Part shown: piece by piece, positions 56,285 to 64,000 of the stretch | Numbering within the stretch: the stretch's first letter is position 1 | Layout: each line of letters opens with the position of its first letter | Assembly (NCBI RefSeq): GCF_000715075.1 | Contig: NC_134090.1 | Location: 45,324,792 to 45,388,791 of the forward strand | DNA length: 64,000 bases | Source of the DNA: Nicotiana tabacum | Taxonomy: Eukaryota; Streptophyta; Magnoliopsida; Solanales; Solanaceae | Direction of reading: 5' to 3' | The notes under the pieces: generated by a model | What the model was told of the DNA's origin: nothing | The model's database searches: none | What the model saw: the letters and a program-made list of their open reading frames with translations, nothing else | Position numbers and translations under genes: made by a program

Positions 56285-57750
56285 ATGTCCGGCTCGATAA
56301 ACGGAGTTGAGAACGACAACCTCAAAAATCACGGGGAAAATGGCGTGGCTATCCCGGACGCTGGAGCACCTCCGTGGAATCCTGATATTGCTCCCGGACC
56401 AATCCTAGCGGATGCAGATTCATGGGACGCACAACAAGTCGACGAAATTTCTCACACTGACAGGAGCGTAAGACACATCGACCAACAGGAAGCACAAAAA
56501 ACCCCGACCCGAGAAGAACATGAAGTTAGTCTTCATGTTATTTTTGAGATGTTACAGGCACAACAACTGGCCATCGCTCAGCTACAAAGCCACCCAAGAA
56601 ACCCCAGCACAGCGGCACCAGAGACGGCTCCTCCCGCCGAGCGAGTACTCAAAAGGTCAAGTAACAACGGATCAGTGGCTGATCCCGCCATCGTAAAAAT
56701 GCTCGAGGACCTCACCAAAAGGATCGAATCAGGTGAGAAAATGATTGCAGCCAATGATAAAAAAGTCAAGACCTACAAATCTAGGGTCGATCATATCCCA
56801 GGTGCGCCCCCAGTCCTCAAAGGTTTGGATTCAATGAAGTTCATTCAAAGGCCGTTCCCCGATGAAGCGGCCCCGAAGCAAATCCCAAAAAAGTTTAGAA
56901 TGCCGGAACTCCCTAAGTACAACGGCACCTCCGACCCTAACGAAGACGTCACTGCTTACACCTGTGTAGTAAAAGGCAATGACATAAAAAACGACGAGAT
57001 CGAGTCTGTATTGCTGAAAAAATTTGGAGAAACGCTTTCAAAGGGGGCTATGATGTGGTACCACAACTTGGCTCCCAACTCCATAGATTCGTTCGCCATG
57101 CTAGCAGACTCCTTCGTAAAAGAACATGCCGGAGCCATCAAGGTAGCAATGAGGAAATCCAACGTTTTCAAAATCAAGCAGAGAGAGAACGAGATATTGC
57201 GGGAGTTCGTATCCCGCTTCCATATGGAACGGATGGAGCTGCCACCAGTCTCGGACGATTGGGCGATCCAGGCCTTCACCCAAGGCCTGAACGAACGAAG
57301 TTTGATGGCTTCAAAACAGCTAAAATAAAATCTAATCGAATACCCAGCCGTGACCTGGTCGGATGTTCACAACCGATACCAGTCAAAGATCAGGGCCGAG
57401 GATGACCAGCTAGGATCCCCTTCGGGCTCAGTATACCCAAACAGACTCCTAGCAAAAGAGACAAAACCAAGCAAAGAAAGGTACCAACTGTACCTTGAAG
57501 ATAGAAGGAATGTCCCGAGGCACAACCTACCCCGCAACGATCGGAGGATAGATCGAGGACAGGACCCTCGGAGGCTCATCAACAGAACTAGGTTCGATCG
57601 AAACATGGCGCCAATAAATGCGCCCACTTATCGAAATACAACTTTAGCGTCGACATATCAGACATCGTGTTCGCTATTGGCAAATTCAGGAACGCCAAGT
57701 GGCCCAAACCAATACAGTCAGACCCTTTGCCGAGAAATTACAACTTAGTG
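56285..57750 (+). pseudogene. E4 gag, N-terminal and capsid part
   Basis: ATG 56285 starts MSGSINGVENDN. A variable N-terminus and a Lys-rich segment precede the capsid region: FRMPELPKYNGTSDPNEDV, LKKFGETLSKGAMMWYHNL, FKIKQRENEILREFVSRFH, DDWAIQAFTQGL. TAA at 57326-57328 stands where Gln is expected, and reading resumes NLIEYPAVTWSDVHNRYQSK in the same frame. An Arg-rich basic region follows and the frame slips near 57640. Length and order match Tat-type Gag. Confidence 0.88.
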
Positions 57751-57938
57751 TGTGAGTTCCACAACATACACGGCCACAAGACCGAGGATTGCCATCAACT
57801 ATGAGAAAAAGTGGCCCGACTGCTCAACAAACGGCACCTTCGGGAATTCCTTAGCGATCGGGCCAAAAATCAGTTTCGGGACAGGGATGCAACCAAGAAA
57901 AACGAGGCAAACGAGCCATAACACGTGCTGAGGAACCT
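57751..57938 (+). pseudogene. E4 gag zinc-knuckle region
   Basis: In another frame the bases 57751-57792 give [14 protein letters not shown], the Tat-type nucleic-acid-binding Cys/His motif. EKVARLLNKRHLREFLSDRA follows, with a stop (TGA) just before it and more before the protease. It links gag and protease but is not open. Confidence 0.78.
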
Positions 57939-58538
57939 ATGATGAGGAAAACAAAAATATCCATCACCAGAGAAAAACGAACCCGGGGATATATCCCTGA
58001 AGATGCCCTCACGTTCAGTGAAGAAGATACCGAGGCTCTGTCTCGACCTCACAATGATGCCCTCGTAATCTCCTTTCTTATGAATTCTTTTCAGATAAAA
58101 CGTGTACTCGTGGATCCAGGTAGCTCAGCCAATATTAATAGGTCAAAGGTAGTAGAACAGCTTGGACTCACTGAACGGATCGTGCCCACCACTCGGGTCC
58201 TTGATGGGTTCAACATGGCGAGAAAAACAACAAAAGGAGAAATCATCCTTCCGATTACCGTGGCCGGCACAACCCAAGATACCAAATTCCATGTCATCGA
58301 GGGATATATGAGGTATAACGCCTTGTTTGGGAGATCGTGGATACACTGCATGAGAGCAGTACCATCCACACTTCACCAGATGATAAAATTCCCGACAAAG
58401 GACGGGATCAAAACCGTCTATGGGGAACAACACACGGCAAGGAAAATATTCGCAATACACAATGTGTTACCAATGCCCGTACCTCTGCTCCCGAGAAAGC
58501 CAACGGGTGAATCAGATCTCTACCCCGGTCGGGTTTGA
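57939..58538 (+). CDS. E4 retropepsin-like aspartic protease
   Basis: An open frame of 199 residues. It begins with a basic segment (ISITREKRTRGYIPEDALTF), HNDALVISFLMNSFQIKRVL, the active-site VDPGSSANI and the C-terminal YNALFGRSWIHCMRAVPSTL. The DPGSS form is usual in Tat. It ends at TGA after DLYPGRV, beyond which RT would begin in an autonomous relative. The frame is intact, but the upstream gag with which it would be made is broken. Confidence 0.85.
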   Translation: MMRKTKISITREKRTRGYIPEDALTFSEEDTEALSRPHNDALVISFLMNSFQIKRVLVDPGSSANINRSKVVEQLGLTERIVPTTRVLDGFNMARKTTKGEIILPITVAGTTQDTKFHVIEGYMRYNALFGRSWIHCMRAVPSTLHQMIKFPTKDGIKTVYGEQHTARKIFAIHNVLPMPVPLLPRKPTGESDLYPGRV

Positions 58539-60029
58539 CAACATAAAATAGAAATCCGTATCGCGTGTCCGCCCTCGAGCGGTCATAATAAGCCAACCCC
58601 AAGGCGCCACCAGCCTATCTCATTTTAAGGTACATCCATTCCTTTTGTTTCATTTCGGATTAAGAACTAACTCTCATGCAGGCACTCAACCGAAGATACC
58701 AGGACACTAACAGGAGGCCTCGAGACCCCCAAAAGCGCACCCGTTGCACTCTTTTCCTTCGACCGAGTTTTTTATCCCAAAAAAGAAGGGTTTTTACCGA
58801 CAAGGTTTTTAACGAGGCAACGGCTGCGAAGCTGCTCAAAGGAAAAAAAACTCCACAGAACTGCTCGAAGCTACCCTTACGGCCAACTTTCAAGCGGCAG
58901 GGGGCATTCCCCCTGGAAGCCATCCAATTCGAAGGAGGTAGAGAAACGCCAAGCAAAGGTTCCTACGGGAAGATGATGTATAGGGCCAAACGGTCGATGT
59001 AATCATATCCCGCCAAAGCGGAAGCATGTATTATTATATTGGGCAATCAAAAAATACCCTTTTTCTCCCATGAAAAAATAGAAGGGCTCCTTCTCGGAGT
59101 AAGGCAACATGAAAATCACCGAAGCAACCGCACTCGACCAAAAATAGGTCAACTCAACACAACAACACATGTATTGCGCCAATGGATCGGAGAATATATT
59201 CCAATATCTCACTCTCCAAAAAGGGAAAGTCGCAGTATACTCTCGACAAAAACCTCTCCGCCAAACACGTCCCGAGACACTCGGAGACTTAAATGGTTCA
59301 GCACCCACACGACCCCAGGGTCGGAACCCCAGGCTTACAAAGCCCCCACAATGCAACTCCGAGTTCACGAGAAGCAGTCTTCAAACTTAAGCAAACTCGA
59401 TAACTCAGAAACTGTCGCCAATCGCCATGCACTGGAAAATCCGAAACTATAAGACCCTAGCGGGCAGACTCGGCATAACCAGATCTATTCTACAAGCTGT
59501 AAGACCTCAATAGGCATGATAAAACTGTAAGACCTCAATAGACATGACAAACTATAAGACCTCAACATGCATGAAAATCGTAAGACCTCAACAGGCATGA
59601 AAAATCCCGAAGTTTAGGCTATACATCACATTTGAAAGAATCCCTAAAGGGCATACCCTCGATGTAGATGCCTAAACTATTACTAGGGATCAAAAATGGC
59701 TACGGCCAAACGCATATGACTACGGTCAAAATGGCTGATACAGCCGAAATAACGTGACTCGGGGACGCCCAACTGTCGCTAAACAATCGCAGGCCACTAC
59801 TTCGAATATACTTCGGAAAGAACCGGTTAAAACAGGCTTCCCTTAACTGGCAAAAACGAGCTCCGACCATGTCGGCTCCAAATCGCAAGAGCGTCAATCT
59901 ACTCGACCTATGAGCTATGAACCTTACAAGGTGCTCAAAAAATCATCGACAATGACTTGAAATCGAGGTTCCTAACGGGTCAGGCAAAAATACTATAGAA
60001 AGACCTTAACGAGCGGAAACAAAGCCTAT
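58539..60029 (+). other. E4 non-coding region downstream of the protease
   Basis: No RT, RNase H or integrase motif in any frame. A 108-codon plus-strand ORF at 58676-59002 and a 121-codon minus ORF at 59003-59368 lack recognisable domains and are probably chance. Around 59490-59600 the phrase TAAGACCTCAACAGGCATGA recurs four times at about 30-base spacing, a short degenerate array. Confidence 0.55.
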
Positions 60030-60790
60030 AAAAAGCCCACGGGAAAAAATAGCGTAAGAGCCATTGTCACCAGCTAAGCAAGCCTACGGGCCTCATATTG
60101 AAAGGTCTCTACGACCAAACAACGTAAGAGCCATTGTCACTAGCTAAAAAATCTTGACAACTTGAGGATTAAAATGAGCTCGAATCGTAACCCGATTCGG
60201 AGACCGGATCCAAAATAGTTAACTATGCAAGCCTCCGGGCCACATACTAAAAGGTCTCAACGACCAAATGGCGTAAGTGCCACTATCGCCGTCCAGAAAC
60301 TCAAGGAAATTTAAGGGTCGATTTACAGCTCGAATTGCAACGCGACTCAAAGACTGGACCCAAAAATTGCAATATGCCTAAGGGCGCGGCATAAATGCCA
60401 CTATCGCCGGCGAGAAACTCAAGGAAATTTAAGGGTCGATTACAGCTCGAATCGTAATGCGACTCAGAGACTGGATCCAAAAATTGCAATATGCCTAAGG
60501 GCGCGGCATAAATGCCACTATCGTCGGCAAGGGAATCAGGGAAACTTAAAAGTAGATTACAGCTTGAATCGCAATGCGACTCGGAGATTGGACCCATAAT
60601 AGTTGAACTGCAGGATGCCTAAGGGCACGACTTGAAAGATACCATCGTCAGTCGATTAAATTTCCAGGCCACACGCCCATTAGGTCACTTCGACCCAAAG
60701 CACAAAGAGCCATCATCATTCGCCCATGCAGGTAGGAGAGAGCTTGAGGGTCGATTGAAGTACCAGTCACAATACGACTCGGAAACTAGA
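60030..60790 (+). repeat. Degenerate tandem array, unit about 118 bp
   Basis: Clear copies begin at 60301, 60419 and about 60536, containing AAGGAAATTTAAGGGTCGAT, ACAGCTCGAAT, GCGACTC-GAGACTGGACCC and GGCATAAATGCCACTATCG. More diverged copies flank them from about 60030 and to about 60790. It lies between the protease and the antisense ORF, comparable in place to the array of E2. Confidence 0.75.
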
Positions 60791-61190
60791 CCCAACAAAT
60801 AGTTGGAACGGAGAATAGCCAAGGGCAAGAGATCAAAACAAATACTACCTACCCGCACGGGCTCAAAAAATTCAAAGAACAAGAAGGCTCGAGTCGGAGA
60901 CCAAGCCTAAACAACCAGGCTAAGCACGGAGGCCCCGACACCTGCTCACGTCAAAAATCATGCTTAAGAGCCCCCGATCTGCCCGATCAGTTTCGAACCT
61001 ACGAGGATCCCACCGAAAAGCAAAACCAGCCCGCCCGGTCAAAAGCAATAACAAATAAAAAGGCATAGAAGAAACAAAGCTTCAAATTCCTTCTTATATA
61101 TTGCATGCGCAAAAAAGGCGCACTCTCCATCTACATGCATATTCTACATATATCAGAAACAAAGCGACAATAAAAAATCTACACTCCGCG

Positions 61191-61735
61191 CTAAAAGGGA
61201 TACATCTTGTCAAAAATCTCCCTTCGCAACTTCAGCAAGAAGTGACCAAGCACCACGATTATTCCACTGGCTCGAGCCAATTCCTCCGGGAAAATGGAAC
61301 CCCTTGCACCAATCTGCTCGAGTACCTCTCCTCGGGACCTGCAACAAACATATTCCTCGATCTCTCGGTCGAGGGCTCGCTGCAGCTCGACTTGGGCATC
61401 AGTAGCACCCTTCACACGAATCGTCATCACCCGACCCACCTTGGTTCGGCTTAATGTCACTTCGACCCAAGCATCAATTATCTCTGCTCTAAAACTTTGG
61501 AAGATCAAATTCAAAGTTTCCAAATCATACCCGACTGAACTTTGGCGCTGTCACAAGTTAAAACAAGTTGGGCCTCGAAAGGCAGAGACCTTGGCCAAGA
61601 CATTCATCCCCTCAGAAGCTTGAGCCTGCACTTGAGCCTTTAGCTCCCCACGAGTCACTCTAGCAAAGCTTGACGTCGCCCTTAAGGTACTCCGAAACCT
61701 CCACTTTTTTCTGCAGCTAAATATAACAGAAAAGG
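61191..61735 (-). pseudogene. Antisense additional ORF of E4, C-terminal part
   Basis: The minus-strand reading from an AG at about 61736 runs in one frame: FARVTRGELKAQVQAQASEG, then TGA near 61550, then DLETLNLIFQSFRAEIIDAW, VEVTLSRTKVGRVMTIRVKG, ATDAQVELQRALDREIEEYV, RSRGEVLEQIGARG, ending at TAA after KMYPF. It is helical and charged, like the coiled-coil proteins encoded antisense in Tat elements. A pyrimidine tract and TTTAGCTGCAG before 61736 look like a 3' splice site. Function is unknown; the TGA suggests it is dead here. Confidence 0.6.
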
Positions 61736-63883
61736 GGTTAGCCCTAAGGGCATAGGGGGGAGAAGCGCGTACTACGGGAAGCCAATTTCTCCATAAAATA
61801 GCTCCCATAATTTGGGCCTATCACCCCGGAATCAAGGGCTCCGGAAACACCCGGCTCAATCGATGCATTCTCCTAAGAGGCATGAAACGGCCTCGCCTTG
61901 ATAAAAGGCTCCGTCACATTACATATCTCACTATAGTCGTTGCCCGCCTGGAAATTACGACCCCCAGAGAGGGTATATCCGTGCCCCCAAAGGACCGTCC
62001 GATACCAAAAATGCCCGCGATAGAGAAAGGAAACAATGGCTGCTAGATTCGCCATCATCATAGATAGAGACGGCAAAATGCGGGGCGTACCGCCTGAAGG
62101 ACATCCTTTCATCCCTTCAAATAACTGACGAGGGTTTCGAAGGTGTGGCACCAACACCTGGGAGGAACAATTTGCCCGAGCCCAGTCTCTGCCTTCCCCA
62201 AATAAAGTAGCCATTAAAGGTAAGTTCTGATGACCCCCGAGGAGGCGAAAACAGCCTCACATTGCATGTGAGAAACATAGCGACAAATTCAAAAACAACC
62301 AAGGGCACCAGCCATCAGCATCGTATCCGGTGCCGATATGATAGCCAACCCCGGAAGCCTTTATCACGGAAAGATAAAGCCTCAAAAGGCCAGCAACGCC
62401 TTCACCAACACGAGATCAGCACACCAAGGCCTGCGCCAAAGGAAGCCAGCTAGCAAATACAGTTGCATCTTAACATGCACTCATACGGAACAGTCCCCGG
62501 ATATCGATCTAGATGATCCAAATGCAGCCAGATCTCTGCCCGGAGACTGCATTCGAGAAGCCATCGACGTCCCTAAAACCACCGGCCCTCGATCACACCT
62601 CCTCTCAAAGGCCACTACGAAGTCCGAAGACACCACCCACTCCTTTACGGTAAGGATCCGGCGGCCCGATGTTACTGGTCTTATTTTGGGCCAGGAAACA
62701 GAGAACCCTATGCGGAGCCATTTTATCAATCGAAACTCCACGAAGGTCCGAGGAAGCACCCAAATACAAGAAAACTCCTCAGCATCAGTCAATCATATAC
62801 GTTCTAAAAGGATTATCTACATCAAGATCAATAGGGACCCCCAGGTACCCGAAGATGTCCTTCATCCGGGATGACGTTCCCAAAGGCCCTGGAATTCGAT
62901 TCATGATCTCCAAACAATTTGGAGGGCTCTGATAGCCGGAACTATCAGAACAATCCAATGTTGGTTCGAAGTATGACGGTAGGTTGGAGGAGAACCATAT
63001 TGATCAGCAGGAGATCAGAATGAACGCACGCACTCAAGTCAGATATCGGCGTTCAACAAATAAAAAAAGGTATTCAAAGAGCCTCTAAGGGCATGGAAGC
63101 ATACAAAAAGAAAGCAAAGTAAGAAAAGCAGAAGTCAGAAAAAGTATATTCATATTCATAAGAAATCCATAAACAACAGCCCTCGAGGGGTCCTTACATA
63201 TAATTACAAAAGCCCGCGAGAGGATCATCACGCAAAAAAAAGAAATCCAAAGATATGCATACAGCAAAAGCCTAAGAGTCTAGCCTGTTTTTTGTGCAGT
63301 ATCTCTGTCGCCATGCCCTCGGGCATATGAACTCAAAGAATCTTCCAAGTCCGAGGCCCTTAGGGACCTCATCTCGATTCCTTAGAGTGGCATCTTCATA
63401 AGGAAGAGAGGTGAGGGAAGGAGACAAGAAGTGGCTGGGTGAAAAATCTAGCTGTCATGAATCCCGCCAGTATCAAACCCACCAAGCCACTTCTTGAGAT
63501 GTTGCCTCGGCTCGGGAGGCAACAACCATCGGAAACTGCCGCCACACTCCCCAGGAATCCAAAAGGGGTGTAACGCGCCAAGCCGAGAGAGGAGGGTGAG
63601 CAGCGGTGCATAGTCCAAAAAATACCCCCCAGGGTCAGAAGGAATCGACCCTCTGCCTCATCACCCCGAGCTGATAACGATTGCAGCAACAACAACAACA
63701 ACAACAACAACATCACGGCGGCACAGTTCTGTCAAATCAAAAAGAGATCAAGAAAAGAGTCAAGGCGCATATAGCGTAAAATCTTGAAGCCTGGTGCCTC
63801 GAACACGGCAAAATGGTGGAACTTCAAAGAAGGAGATATAGGTATCGAAGAAAGTCTGAGTAGAAAAGCTAGACACAAGGAGC
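61736..63883 (-). other. Upstream part of the E4 antisense transcription unit (decayed)
   Basis: Minus-strand reading shows coding-like pieces without a continuous frame, for example DIFGYLGVPIDLDVDNPFRT at about 62855-62795 and RTFVEFRLIKWLRIGFSV near 62740. Short ORFs between 61870 and 62310 have no known domain. A (CAA)n run of 25 bases is at 63687-63711. Exons of the additional ORF probably lie here, but their limits cannot be fixed by eye. A separate nested element cannot be excluded. Confidence 0.4.
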
Positions 63884-63896
63884 CCCATTTATAGGG
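63884..63896 (-). promoter_or_regulatory. Candidate TATA box for the antisense unit of E4
   Basis: On the minus strand CCTATAAATGGGG lies about 180 bases upstream of the first pieces of the antisense unit and is followed by CTCCTTGTGTCTAGC. It could also belong to the start of another LTR just beyond the right edge, since Tat LTRs often carry TATAAA followed by GGGG. Confidence 0.35.
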
Positions 63897-64000
63897 AGGG
63901 AAAAGCAACCGACGACGCCATTACCACCCTTGAAAAATGTAACGGCAGGCGCAATCAATGCGTTCATAGAAGCTGAACCGATAGCAACGATATGACTCCA

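Larger units (their letters stand above)
55356..64000 (+). mobile_element. E4: Tat-lineage element with gag and protease only, plus an antisense ORF (runs off the right edge)
   Basis: Plus-strand order: LTR about 55356-56164, PBS 56168-56185, gag from 56285, protease 57939-58538. Then about 2.6 kb without coding, including a degenerate 118-bp array, and a minus-strand ORF region from 61191. No RT, RNase H or integrase motif was found in any frame. Tat elements of the Retand type are known to carry an additional antisense ORF between pol and the 3' LTR, which fits the layout. The 3' LTR is not in the window, so element length and target duplication are unknown. Confidence 0.8.

Noticed and set aside
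58676..59368. Protein genes downstream of the E4 protease on either strand
   Set aside because: No domain, no conserved motif of RT or integrase and frames overlap in opposite directions; likely chance ORFs.
63396..63716. Poly-Leu signal-peptide protein on the minus strand
   Set aside because: The Leu run is the translation of the (CAA)n/(TTG)n microsatellite at 63687-63711.

Overview
This is plant nuclear DNA, most likely from a Solanaceae genome (Nicotiana-like). It is AT-rich, has one spliced host gene at its left edge, and is otherwise filled by plant LTR retrotransposons: Tekay/Del chromoviruses, Tat/Ogre-type elements and a copia. Small DNA transposons fill the gaps. The family placement rests on general resemblance of the repeat families to Solanaceae repeats, not on a search. 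Nothing bacterial, no CRISPR array and no rRNA or tRNA gene was seen.

Layout. (1) 1-1621: first exon, start of intron 1 and upstream region of a chloroplast-targeted ABC1-like atypical kinase (OSA1/ABC1K8-like), minus strand, running off the left edge. (2) 1622-12257: complete Tekay-type Ty3/gypsy element E1 on the minus strand, with two 2.66-kb LTRs about 1% different, a perfect GTTAT target duplication, initiator-Met PBS, polypurine tract, gag, protease, RT, RNase H, integrase and chromodomain. It is dead through amber stops and frameshifts. (3) 12258-14017: spacer with a decayed RMA-type RING E3-ligase fragment, then a PIF/Harbinger-type MITE. (4) 14018-31640: a PIF/Harbinger element with TTA target duplications whose transposase tail is split by a 16-kb Ogre/Tat-like retrotransposon E2 (15104-31082, plus strand, GTGAT target duplication). 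E2 has an extra ORF1, gag, protease, a 72-bp tandem array and no RT, RNase H or integrase.

(5) 31667-42581: an older, heavily mutated Tekay-type element E3 on the minus strand. (6) 43267-45951: a gypsy LTR end joined to a 5'-truncated Ty1/copia element that keeps its 3' LTR. (7) 45952-52800: AT-rich sequence with a 1.65-kb transposon flanked by an 11-bp duplication (47032-48678) and a Pack-MULE-like element (49298-50584) that has captured three exons, with introns, of a cyclophilin gene. (8) 52801-64000: a Tat-type LTR fragment on the minus strand; the 5' LTR, PBS and leader of a Tekay element E5; and, apparently inserted in E5, a Tat-lineage element E4 with LTR, PBS, gag and protease on the plus strand, again without RT or integrase, plus an antisense ORF on the minus strand. 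E4 runs off the right edge.

How it fits together: only the ABC1K exon looks like a functional host gene. E1, E3 and E5 belong to a self-mobilising chromovirus class. E2 and E4 carry only structural and protease genes and would need RT and integrase from elsewhere. Nearly every stop checked in these coding regions is TAG at a position where Gln (CAG) or Trp (TGG) is expected, which fits decay by deamination of methylated cytosine.
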